DNA of 37,913 bases from Paradesertivirga sp966210515 (lineage in GTDB: Bacteria > Bacteroidota > Bacteroidia > Sphingobacteriales > Sphingobacteriaceae). A program made the translations under genes and the position numbers. The DNA is taken from positions 1 through 37,913 of the forward strand of contig CBIHLM010000045.1 in the NCBI GenBank assembly GCA_966210515.1. Reading direction: 5' to 3'. Shown here in pieces: positions 9,106-16,847 of the stretch. The notes below the pieces were generated by a model. It was not told where the DNA came from. It saw only the letters and a list, made by a program, of their open reading frames with translations, and did no database searches. The stretch's first letter is position 1, and each line of letters starts with the position of its first letter.

Positions 9106-9336
9106 TTATGATATTCGATATCCGTTTAATTGCAGCGTAATGCGGTGCTGCAAATCTTCATCAATTTGTGCCTCATTATTTTCTATTTTCCATCCGCCGT
9201 CTTTTGTAGCTTTAAATGAAGCGATAAGTTTTCCGTCTTCTAAAACCTCATATATATCCGAATCTCTGTCTGTCTTTACTTCATAATCGACAAACGAGCC
9301 ATCATGTAGCAGCACTTGCAAGTCAAATTTTTCCAT
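9106..9336 (-). CDS. Small acidic protein of unknown function
   Basis: This 76-residue soluble protein is not recognised. It is predicted to be mostly beta strand (DLQVLLHDGSFVDYEVKTD, GKLIASFKATKDGGWKIE), with an acidic stretch and a short amphipathic end. There is no signal peptide or membrane segment. The ATG at 9336-9334 is the only sensible start. It sits head-to-head with exbD and tail-to-tail with the lipoprotein at 8699. The regular amphipathic composition makes it look like a real gene despite its size. Confidence 0.55.
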   Translation of the reverse strand: MEKFDLQVLLHDGSFVDYEVKTDRDSDIYEVLEDGKLIASFKATKDGGWKIENNEAQIDEDLQHRITLQLNGYRIS

Positions 9337-9466
9337 GGTGTTTTTTCTTGAGTTTCGACTTAATAACCGTTTATATAGAGTAGAGTTTTAAATAAAACAA
9401 CTTTATAATACTTATGGATTCGAGCTGATTTTGACATCCATGAGATATAGACTTAAAGCAAAGATC

Positions 9467-9979
9467 ATGGCAGAATTAAATCAAAACGTCAGCAACAGGG
9501 GTGAAAATAGAAGAAGCTTAAAGCCATTGCCAAAAGTAGATTTAACAGCTATGGTGGATTTGGCGTTTCTATTGATAACATTTTTTATGCTAACTACAAC
9601 GCTTTCAAAGCCTTCGGCAATGCATGTTGCCATGCCCGTAGACGAAGGAGCTCTCCCTGTCTCCCAAAACAGAGCTATGACAGTTTGTTTAGGTGCAGAT
9701 GATCAGGTTTTGTGGTATATCGGCACAACTTATGATCCTCAATTCATTCGAGTTACAGATCTTTCAAAAATCCGATCTGATTTTCAGAATCAGATGAAGG
9801 AAGTTTTGGAAAAATCCGGAAAAAGCCTGATGGTCTTAATCAAGCCAAGTGAGAAAGCGAATTTTAAAAACCTGGTGGATCTCTTAGACGAGCTGGAAAT
9901 TGTGAAAGTTTCGAGCTATGCAATTGTTGATATAACATCCGACGATAAAAAGCTGATGATCCAAGAGAGCGTTTATTAG
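9467..9979 (+). CDS. exbD: ExbD/TolR-family biopolymer transport protein
   Basis: ExbD couples the inner-membrane proton motive force, together with ExbB and TonB, to outer-membrane receptors. The protein has a short cytoplasmic N-terminus, one transmembrane helix (VDLTAMVDLAFLLITFFML) containing the conserved membrane Asp in MVDLAF, and a periplasmic domain to about residue 170. The frame extends upstream to a TTG at 9431 and an ATG at 9440; I chose the ATG at 9467 because MAELNQ matches the usual start of Bacteroidota ExbD proteins. No exbB or tonB lies in the window, so this is an orphan copy working with partners encoded elsewhere. Confidence 0.85.
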   Translation: MAELNQNVSNRGENRRSLKPLPKVDLTAMVDLAFLLITFFMLTTTLSKPSAMHVAMPVDEGALPVSQNRAMTVCLGADDQVLWYIGTTYDPQFIRVTDLSKIRSDFQNQMKEVLEKSGKSLMVLIKPSEKANFKNLVDLLDELEIVKVSSYAIVDITSDDKKLMIQESVY

Positions 9980-10143
9980 CTGTGGCAAAAGTAAGTATCT
10001 CAGAAACTAGTAATCTTCATACGAGAAGTCGCAACGAGACGTTTTTGATCCTGGATAGAATAAATGCGTTCAAAGCTTTAGGAAAACAAGATTATATTCA
10101 GGTAATTTGCAGGCGATGTTTAATCGGAAATATTGATTGATTA

Positions 10144-11157
10144 ATGTTTGGGAAAAACCTTCTGATTTTTTGGGTATTATTGATGTGGAGTTCAGCTCTT
10201 TTGGCGCAATCGGACACCGTTTCAAACGCTCCTTCAGTTGTATCCGAACAGCAGTATAAAAGGTCAGTATTCAGAGATTCGGCCTATCTGGCGCGGTTTC
10301 AGGCCAGGAAAGATTCTATCCAGCATGTTAAAGATTCCTTGAAAGCCCTTGGCGATTCGTTGAGCATGGTATGGATAAAACCTCCCGATCCCAATCGACC
10401 GAACCAATTTCTTGATAGTTTGATAAAATTGTATTCCGTTAAAGATGCTAACTTTCAGGAATGGGCCGGTAAATTCCCAAAAAAGATAGAGCGGTACGAC
10501 AAGGGCAAACCTCGCCCAAAAGGCGAGTTATGGATTGTAGCATTTGTATTTGTATTGTTATTCTCGTTTGCGATTTTGAAAAACGCTTTCTCAAAAGAGT
10601 TGTCTGCAATTATTCAGGCATTCTATAGTAACAGGGTATTGGGGCAAATAAACAAGGAAGAAAAGTTCTTCAATTCCTGGCCTTTCATTTTCCTTTACCT
10701 TCTATTCGGTTTTACTATCGGGATGTATCTCTATCAATGTGGCAAGTATTTTCAGTTGTCTTACGGATATACCGGATTCAATTTGTTTATACATCTTTCA
10801 GTTATTGTAATAGGTTTATTTACAGCTAAGATCATTATTCTTCGCATACTCGGGTTTTTGCTTGATGCAGGAAAAATTGTGAAAGAATATATTTCAATAT
10901 TGATTCTAAGCTACTTTAATGCTGCCCTGTTGTTTCTCCCAATTGTAATCGCGTTTTGTCTTACCCCGGCACGATTTGCGCCCATCTATATCTACATGTC
11001 GTTGATTTTAATAGGCGCAATTTTCTTCTTTCAATATTTACGGGCTGCTACCAATATTTTATCAAGTTACAGGTTTCCGATAATATATTTTATTTTCTAT
11101 CTTTGTGCCCTCGAAATTTGCCCATTATTAATTCTAATAAAAGCTCTTAGGTTCTAA
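10144..11157 (+). CDS. DUF4271 integral membrane protein
   Basis: The 337-residue protein starts with a signal-like hydrophobic segment (about 5-21, ending LLAQ). A charged extracytoplasmic region of about 100 residues rich in Lys/Asp/Ser follows, then roughly six membrane helices between residues 128 and 335. This layout, and its position directly before a uroporphyrinogen-III synthase gene, is that of the DUF4271 family of Bacteroidota. The family has no established biochemical function that I know of. The stop is 7 bases before the next start, so the two genes should be translated from one message. The 164 bases between exbD and this gene hold no convincing gene. Confidence 0.75.
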   Translation: MFGKNLLIFWVLLMWSSALLAQSDTVSNAPSVVSEQQYKRSVFRDSAYLARFQARKDSIQHVKDSLKALGDSLSMVWIKPPDPNRPNQFLDSLIKLYSVKDANFQEWAGKFPKKIERYDKGKPRPKGELWIVAFVFVLLFSFAILKNAFSKELSAIIQAFYSNRVLGQINKEEKFFNSWPFIFLYLLFGFTIGMYLYQCGKYFQLSYGYTGFNLFIHLSVIVIGLFTAKIIILRILGFLLDAGKIVKEYISILILSYFNAALLFLPIVIAFCLTPARFAPIYIYMSLILIGAIFFFQYLRAATNILSSYRFPIIYFIFYLCALEICPLLILIKALRF

Positions 11158-11164
11158 AAAAGGT

Positions 11165-11932
11165 ATGGTATCAACAGATGCAAGAAAGAAAAAGGTAAAG
11201 AGTATACTGGTTACATTACCTAAGCCAGAAAACGAAAAGTCCCCATATTACGATCTCGCCAAGAAATTCAATGTAAAGGTAGATTTCAGATCATTTATAC
11301 ATGTAGAAGGTGTTTCTGCTAAAGATTTCCGGAAAGACAAGATTAATTTCGCTGATTTTACGGCCGTAATTTTCACAAGTAAGAACGCTGTTGACCATTT
11401 TTTTCGTGTATGTGAAGAAATGCGTTATGAGGTGCCCTCCGAGATGAAATACTTTTGTTTATCGGAAACTATCGCTTTATATCTTCAGAAGTATATCCAA
11501 TACAGAAAGCGGAAAATATTTTTTGGAAAACAAACTGCAAGCGACCTTGCCGAAGTTCTTAAAAAACATACTACTGAGCAATTTCTTTATCCTTGTTCTG
11601 ATGTCTCTGCAGAAGAAACTCAAAGATTTTTGCAAGAGAATGGATTTACCTTTACTCAAGCCGTTCTTTTCAGGACAGTTTGCAGCGATCTTTCTGATCT
11701 TGCGAATGTCTTTTATGATGTAATCGTGTTTTTTAGTCCGTCAAGCGTTCAGTCCCTGTACAAAAACTTTCCTACTTTTGAACAAAATGACACCCGCATC
11801 GCGGCATTTGGAGTGAGTACCCAAAAGGCAATTGCCGAGCGAAACCTGATAGTTGATATTCCCGCACCTACGCCAATTGCACCTAGTATGACCATGGCAA
11901 TTGAGCAATATATCAAACAGGTAAACAAATAA
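11165..11932 (+). CDS. hemD: Uroporphyrinogen-III synthase (HemD family)
   Basis: HemD closes hydroxymethylbilane to uroporphyrinogen III, the branch point to heme, siroheme and cobalamin. The 255-residue length and two-lobed pattern fit: an N-terminal ILVTLPKPENEK start, VIFTSKNAVDHFF at about 75-87 (the family's FTSxxAV block), ETASDLAEVLKKH-like sequence near 120, and VFFSPSSVQSLYK near 190 (the second lobe's SPSxV block). The family is very divergent, so the name rests on these blocks and on the DUF4271 neighbour. No other heme genes are in the window. It ends 183 bases before gldK. Confidence 0.8.
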   Translation: MVSTDARKKKVKSILVTLPKPENEKSPYYDLAKKFNVKVDFRSFIHVEGVSAKDFRKDKINFADFTAVIFTSKNAVDHFFRVCEEMRYEVPSEMKYFCLSETIALYLQKYIQYRKRKIFFGKQTASDLAEVLKKHTTEQFLYPCSDVSAEETQRFLQENGFTFTQAVLFRTVCSDLSDLANVFYDVIVFFSPSSVQSLYKNFPTFEQNDTRIAAFGVSTQKAIAERNLIVDIPAPTPIAPSMTMAIEQYIKQVNK

Positions 11933-12069
11933 ATCCAATCTTCCTGAAAAAAACTTTATTTAGCAGTAACATTTCATCTGTGTTATTCGTAACAAGGCTT
12001 CTGAAAGTTTATGAGTTATAGCAATTAACCATGGAAATTTTCATAAGTTTACTGTTTGGATAATGACAT

Positions 12070-12089
12070 ATAATAAATAAATTTATTAT
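12070..12089 (+). promoter_or_regulatory. AT-rich inverted repeat in the gldK leader
   Basis: ATAATAAA at 12070-12077 is the exact reverse complement of TTTATTAT at 12082-12089, with a 4-base spacer. It lies about 26-46 bases upstream of gldK in a very AT-rich stretch. It could be an operator or a leader hairpin, or simply reflect base composition. Confidence 0.3.
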
Positions 12090-12115
12090 AGAATAACTTC
12101 GAAAGTTTAAAAGCT

Positions 12116-13444
12116 ATGCCTTTAAATACAATGAAAAAAATTTACTTTATCGCTCTCGCAATTGTAACGGCTCTATCAAGCGGATGCGGAAAGGGATCCG
12201 GTGGTGAACTTGTAGGTGTTCGTACAAAAAAGGTACCTACCAAAACTATTCCATTCGGAATGGTCTATATACCGGCCGGCTCTTTCGTTATGGGGCAAAC
12301 TGATCAGGATATAACTTTTGCGCAGATAGCCCAAAATAAACAAGTTACAGTTCAAGCTTTTTATATGGACGAAACGGAGATCACAAATAGTGAATACCGT
12401 CAGTTTGTAAACTGGGTGAGAGATTCTATAGCGATTAAAGATTATCTGCAGGATCCAAACTATTTTATAAAGCCTAAAAAGGGTGCAGCGGCAAATGCTG
12501 GTGGACCTCAGTATATCGACTGGAAAAAAGCGCGTACTATATGGAGTAATAAAAAGGGAAGCGCAGCTAATGCCTCCAAATTGCAAGCCATGTACTATCA
12601 GGGAGACGACAGGATTTTTGATAAAAATGAAATTGACGTTCGTCTTCTTAAATATAACTTAGAGATCATGAAATTCCGCGAGGCGGCAAATTATCGCGGT
12701 GATAAAACCAGAACACGGTCTGATAATATTCTGCGCGATACAGTAGCTATTTATCCCGACACCCTCGTATGGTTATCTGATTTTGCTTATGCTCAGAACG
12801 AGCCTTTAACGCAAGGCTACTTTTCTCATCCGGCTTTTAAAAACTATCCGGTAGTGGGTGTAACCTGGCGCCAGGCGCGTGCATTCACAGTTTGGCGTAC
12901 GCGTTTATATGGTTCTTATGCTGCAAGCAAGAAAATGCCTGAATATATCCGTTCTGATTATATGTTACCTACCGAGGCTGAATTTGAGTATGCTGCCAGA
13001 GGTGGTAGAATTGGTAACGACTATCCCTGGGGAGGGCCGTACATAAGAAATGCAAAGGGGTGCTTAATGGCCAACTTTAAGCCAGGTCGCGGTAATTATA
13101 TTGATGACGGCGGTGCTTTCACTGTTAATGTTAAATCCTATTTCCCAAATGATTTTGGCTTGTATAATATGGCTGGGAACGTGGCAGAATGGACCGCTTC
13201 TGCCTATGATGAGTCAGCAAATACCTTTACTCATGATTTGAATCCTACATTTAATTATGAGGCAAAAGCAGGTGATGCGGAAGTATTAAAGCGTAAATCA
13301 GTACGCGGTGGATCATGGAAAGATATCGGTTATTTTCTTCAGAATTCTACAAGAAGTTTCGAATATCAGGATACTGCAAAATCTTATATCGGTTTCCGTT
13401 GTGTCAGTAAGTATCAGGGACGCGATATCAAGGATAAAAACTAA
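12116..13444 (+). CDS. gldK: GldK/PorK, T9SS periplasmic ring lipoprotein
   Basis: GldK is an outer-membrane-attached lipoprotein that forms a large periplasmic ring with GldN, essential for type IX secretion and gliding. The 442-residue protein has a lipoprotein signal (Cys in LSSGCG) and then a formylglycine-generating-enzyme/sulfatase-modifying fold. Visible blocks are FGMVYIPAGSFVMGQTD near 45, FYMDETEITNSEYRQFV near 85, PVVGVTWRQARAFTVWR, LPTEAEFEYAARGG, YNMAGNVAEWTAS and VRGGSWKD, ending GFRCVSKYQ. An insertion of about 130 residues sits between the second and third blocks. A second ATG at 12131 gives a more classical signal (MKKIYFIAL...) and may be the true start. It is first in the gldKLMN cluster. 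Confidence 0.95.
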   Translation: MPLNTMKKIYFIALAIVTALSSGCGKGSGGELVGVRTKKVPTKTIPFGMVYIPAGSFVMGQTDQDITFAQIAQNKQVTVQAFYMDETEITNSEYRQFVNWVRDSIAIKDYLQDPNYFIKPKKGAAANAGGPQYIDWKKARTIWSNKKGSAANASKLQAMYYQGDDRIFDKNEIDVRLLKYNLEIMKFREAANYRGDKTRTRSDNILRDTVAIYPDTLVWLSDFAYAQNEPLTQGYFSHPAFKNYPVVGVTWRQARAFTVWRTRLYGSYAASKKMPEYIRSDYMLPTEAEFEYAARGGRIGNDYPWGGPYIRNAKGCLMANFKPGRGNYIDDGGAFTVNVKSYFPNDFGLYNMAGNVAEWTASAYDESANTFTHDLNPTFNYEAKAGDAEVLKRKSVRGGSWKDIGYFLQNSTRSFEYQDTAKSYIGFRCVSKYQGRDIKDKN

Positions 13445-13503
13445 ACAAAGCAAAATTAATAACACACTTTTTAATCAACATTCTATTATTTTCTCAAACT
13501 TTT

Positions 13504-14322
13504 ATGGCTGGTAAATCATCTTTCAAATTAGAACCACTTCACACAGCAATTTCATGGGGTGCAAGTGTGGTAATCATTGGTGCATTATTTAAAATCCTTC
13601 ACTTAGGAGGTATCTGGGGGAATTATATGATTGGTGCCGGACTTGGCGTTGAGGCATTCTTGTTTTTCTTAACCGGATTTTTTGCTCCACCTAAAGATCC
13701 TGCCTGGCATAAAGTTTATCCGGAATTACATGAAGATTTCGATGGCGAACTTCCAAAATCAAGTTCCCGACCGGTTGCTTCTGTAACCTCGTCCTCTTCA
13801 TCGACTGCCGCTCTTGATAAAATGCTTGAAGATGCGAAAATTGGTCCTGAGTTAATTGAAAGCTTGGGAACTGGCTTAAGAACGTTTGGAGATAAGGTAG
13901 CAACAATATCTAATGTGGCTGATGCCTCAACCGCAACTAATGAATTCACCAATAAGGTGAAAACTGCCAGCGCAAGTTTTGATAATTTAAGTGTTTCTTT
14001 TGATAAAGCATCATCAAACCTTCAGGAGATGGCTAATTCAAATGTGGATTCTAAAGCATATCATGATCAGGTAAATAGCCTTGCAAAAAATCTTTCAGCA
14101 TTAAACGCAGTATATGAACTTGAGTTGCAAGATTCAAGCGCACATCTAAAATCAATGAACAAATTCTATCAGAATCTTTCATTAACCATGCAGAACTTTA
14201 ACGAGTCTATGGACGATTCTAAACAATTTAAAGAGGAAGTTAACCGTCTGGCTAAAAACCTTTCGTCTTTAAATTCTGTGTACGGTAATATGCTTTCGGC
14301 AATGAACCAGCCACGTGTTTAA
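13504..14322 (+). CDS. gldL: GldL/PorL, T9SS motor stator subunit
   Basis: GldL is the inner-membrane pentamer of the GldLM motor that converts proton flow into rotation. The 272-residue protein has two N-terminal membrane helices (about 13-34 and 40-60) joined by a short glycine-rich turn. Lys30 and His33 lie in the first helix and Glu50 in the second, matching the polar membrane residues reported as functionally critical in Flavobacterium GldL. After a Ser-rich linker (about 85-100) the C-terminal half is a cytoplasmic helical/coiled-coil region. It contains two similar segments, both with a LAKNLSxLNxVY core, near residues 195 and 248. It follows gldK by 59 bases. Confidence 0.95.
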   Translation: MAGKSSFKLEPLHTAISWGASVVIIGALFKILHLGGIWGNYMIGAGLGVEAFLFFLTGFFAPPKDPAWHKVYPELHEDFDGELPKSSSRPVASVTSSSSSTAALDKMLEDAKIGPELIESLGTGLRTFGDKVATISNVADASTATNEFTNKVKTASASFDNLSVSFDKASSNLQEMANSNVDSKAYHDQVNSLAKNLSALNAVYELELQDSSAHLKSMNKFYQNLSLTMQNFNESMDDSKQFKEEVNRLAKNLSSLNSVYGNMLSAMNQPRV

Positions 14323-14364
14323 TTCCTAATTGTTTAATTGATTAAAAGAAAATTTAAATAGCGA

Positions 14365-15897
14365 ATGGCTGGAGGTAAAGAATCTGCAAGGCAGAAGATG
14401 ATCAATATCATGTATTTGGTGTTGCTCGCGATGCTTGCATTGAACGTTTCAGATACAATATTAAACGCCTTTAAGAATATCAACGATAGCTTGGTGGCAT
14501 CCACAGCAAACGTAGAAGCAAGTGTAACTCAATTAATGACTTCATTTGAAAATACAAAATTAAAGGAACAGCCTGATAGGGCAAGACCCGTTTATGAAAA
14601 GGCTAAACAGGCTCTGGCGATAGGAGAGGATCTGAATAAGTATATAGAGAATCTTAAGCAGCAGTTTAGGACTGCCGGACAAGGTATGGATCCTGAAACC
14701 GGTGATCTTGTAGAACGCTCGAATCAGGATATCGCTCCGGGGATCATGATAAATCAGAAAAAAGGTGCTGAACTGAAAGCTAAAATCAATGAGACTCATG
14801 CCAAACTTGTTGCATTAGTTGATCCAAAGGAGCGTGCCGGCTTAACATTTTCTCTGGAGGCTAAAGACCCTGAAGAAAGAGTTAATGGCGTTAAGAAATC
14901 ATGGGAGGAAGTTAATTTCGGTGAAGGTACTCCATTAACAGCTGCGATGACAATCCTTAGCAAGATACAGACCGATGTTAAAAATGCTGAATCAGATGTC
15001 ATTAAGAGACTTTTGGGCAACCTGGATAAAGCGCCTGTAATTTTAGATAAGTTTTCGGCAGTAGCAGTAGCACCTTCTTCATATATTATACAAGGTCAAC
15101 CCTACACCGCCGAAGTGTTTTTAACTGCCTATGATTCGCAGGCAAGCCCTCAGATTACAATTAACGGATCTAATATATCTGTGAGAGAGGGAAAGGGTAT
15201 TTATACAGTGGCAACAAATAGAGAAGGGATATTCTCATACAGGGGTTCAATTACGTTAAGACAGGCTGATGGCACGTTTAAATCCTATCCCTTACCAGAG
15301 CAAAAATACCAGGTTTCCCGTCCATCCGCTGTAGTGTCACCTACAAAGATGAATGTATTCTATATTGGCGTACCTAATCCTGTTTCAATTTCAGCTCCGG
15401 GTATACCTAAGGAGAGTCTCCGTGTCAGTATGTCAGGCGGAAGTATTTCTGGTTCTAATGGAACATACACTGTTAAAGTTAGTTCTGCCGGAAATGCAAC
15501 TGTTAATGTTTCTGCAGATATCAATGGAAAAACTCAGAGTATAGGAAGCCAGGTGTTTCGTATTAAAAGAATTCCTGATCCTGTGCCACAGTTTGCAGGA
15601 AAAACTAATGGTACTTTAAGTTCGGTGGCAATAAAAAGTCAAAGTACTGTGTTTGCTAAATTGATTGGCTTCGATTTTGAGGCAAGCTTTAGCGTTACTG
15701 GTTTTAATTTAGTTATTGCTAAACCACGTGCTGATGTCGTTGTTTTAAGAGCGTCTGGTAACGACTTAACTCCGGCAATGCGAACTGCAATGAATATGGT
15801 ATCTCCGGGTACCCGCGTTATATTCGATAATATTCAAGCTGTAGGTCCCGATGGAAGCAGACGCGACATTGGTTCGATAGTGCTGAATGCAAATTAG
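14365..15897 (+). CDS. gldM: GldM/PorM, T9SS motor rotor subunit
   Basis: GldM dimers pass one helix each through the GldL pentamer and extend across the periplasm to the GldKN ring. The 510-residue protein begins MAGGKESARQKMINIMYLV. Arg9 sits just before the single membrane helix (about 12-30), at the position of the Arg known to be important in Flavobacterium GldM. A helical domain (about 35-225) is followed by beta-rich domains (about 230-320, 325-410, 415-510), in agreement with the four-domain structure of known GldM/PorM. The end of the frame overlaps an upstream in-frame ATG of gldN, but the likely gldN start is 7 bases after the stop. Confidence 0.95.
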   Translation: MAGGKESARQKMINIMYLVLLAMLALNVSDTILNAFKNINDSLVASTANVEASVTQLMTSFENTKLKEQPDRARPVYEKAKQALAIGEDLNKYIENLKQQFRTAGQGMDPETGDLVERSNQDIAPGIMINQKKGAELKAKINETHAKLVALVDPKERAGLTFSLEAKDPEERVNGVKKSWEEVNFGEGTPLTAAMTILSKIQTDVKNAESDVIKRLLGNLDKAPVILDKFSAVAVAPSSYIIQGQPYTAEVFLTAYDSQASPQITINGSNISVREGKGIYTVATNREGIFSYRGSITLRQADGTFKSYPLPEQKYQVSRPSAVVSPTKMNVFYIGVPNPVSISAPGIPKESLRVSMSGGSISGSNGTYTVKVSSAGNATVNVSADINGKTQSIGSQVFRIKRIPDPVPQFAGKTNGTLSSVAIKSQSTVFAKLIGFDFEASFSVTGFNLVIAKPRADVVVLRASGNDLTPAMRTAMNMVSPGTRVIFDNIQAVGPDGSRRDIGSIVLNAN

Positions 15898-15904
15898 AAT
15901 AATT

Positions 15905-16771
15905 ATGAAAAAGATGTTTTTGGTGGCAATTTCCTTTGTATGTAGTGTAAGTCTGTTTGCACAACAACCAAATTTTGGAAATTCGACAAAGCCTGTTGAT
16001 AAAGAAAAGCCCTTAGACGGCCATTATCAGAAAGATAATCTTTTAAAGGCAACCGTTACTCCTTATGCGAATCTTCGCGAGGCTGATGTAATGTTTCAAA
16101 AGCGTGTTTACAGGGAAATGGATTTGCGAGAGAAAATGAACCGCATTTATGCCTCACCTAAAGCTCGACTTATTGACGTGATTATGGATGCTGTAGCATC
16201 TGGCGAGATGACTGCTTACGCGCATCCGACTGGTGGTGATCCAAAGGTTCACGAATTTTCTACAATTTTAAAACCTGAGGAAGCTAAAGGTAAGTTCGCT
16301 GACAGCGTATTGGTGCAGCAGTTCGATGCGAACGGCGATCCGGTGGGCAATGGTTCGATGGTTGCCGGTGAATTTAATCCTGACAGTATTGTTAAATTCC
16401 AGATAAAGGAAGATTGGATTTTCGATAAGCAACGTTCAATATTCGAACCCAGAATTATTGGTATCGCTCCAATGGTTAAGGTTAAGGCTGCCGGACAAGA
16501 CTTAGGCGAGCAACCAGCATTTTGGATATATTTTCCGGAAGCCCGTCATATATTTGTAACCAAAGAGGTAATGAGCAGAGCGAATGATGCAACCGGATTA
16601 AGTTTCGACGATATGTTTATGAAACGCTTATTTGAAAGTTACATCGTTAAAGAATCGAATCCTGATGACTTGCGTATTAAAGACTACGCTCAGGGCATAG
16701 ATAAGCTTTACGAGGCTGAAAGAATTAAAAAGGGAATGATAGATTACGAACACGATTTGTGGTCTTATTAG
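15905..16771 (+). CDS. gldN: GldN/PorN, T9SS periplasmic ring protein
   Basis: GldN binds GldK in the periplasmic ring and contacts GldM and SprE/PorW. From the ATG at 15905 the 288-residue product has a clear signal peptide (MKKMFLVAISFVCSVSLFAQ) cleaved after about residue 20. The body contains the family features ANLREADVMFQKRVYREMDLRE near 55, FWIYFPEARHIF near 215 and a C-terminal ERIKKGMIDYEHDLWSY. An ATG at 15887 would add six residues in front of the signal peptide and overlap gldM; I consider it less likely. The gene is last in the cluster and ends just before a strong terminator. Confidence 0.95.
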   Translation: MKKMFLVAISFVCSVSLFAQQPNFGNSTKPVDKEKPLDGHYQKDNLLKATVTPYANLREADVMFQKRVYREMDLREKMNRIYASPKARLIDVIMDAVASGEMTAYAHPTGGDPKVHEFSTILKPEEAKGKFADSVLVQQFDANGDPVGNGSMVAGEFNPDSIVKFQIKEDWIFDKQRSIFEPRIIGIAPMVKVKAAGQDLGEQPAFWIYFPEARHIFVTKEVMSRANDATGLSFDDMFMKRLFESYIVKESNPDDLRIKDYAQGIDKLYEAERIKKGMIDYEHDLWSY

Positions 16772-16812
16772 AAAATATCATCCGGAATTGATTTCCGATC
16801 TCGGAGATGATG

Positions 16813-16847
16813 AAAATCCCCTGCTAGTATTCAGCAGGGGATTTTTT
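16813..16847. terminator. Bidirectional terminator between gldN and uvrC
   Basis: The arms AATCCCCTGCT (16815-16825) and AGCAGGGGATT (16833-16843) form a perfect 11-bp stem with a 7-base loop. A-runs on one side and T-runs on the other let it work on both strands. The uvrC stop codon (16826-16824) lies inside the hairpin. Confidence 0.85.

Noticed and set aside
9106..9336. The 76-residue gene considered as gldC.
   Set aside because: GldC is longer (about 110 residues) and this sequence lacks its pattern; the locus is also far from gldB.
9982..10140. A 52-codon ORF with a GTG start between exbD and the DUF4271 gene.
   Set aside because: No recognisable domain, rare-type start, no ribosome binding site and mixed composition; more likely spacer sequence, though it cannot be excluded without conservation data.
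12176..12586. A 136-codon minus-strand ORF inside gldK.
   Set aside because: Antisense to conserved gldK coding sequence with a clear lipoprotein signal and family motifs.
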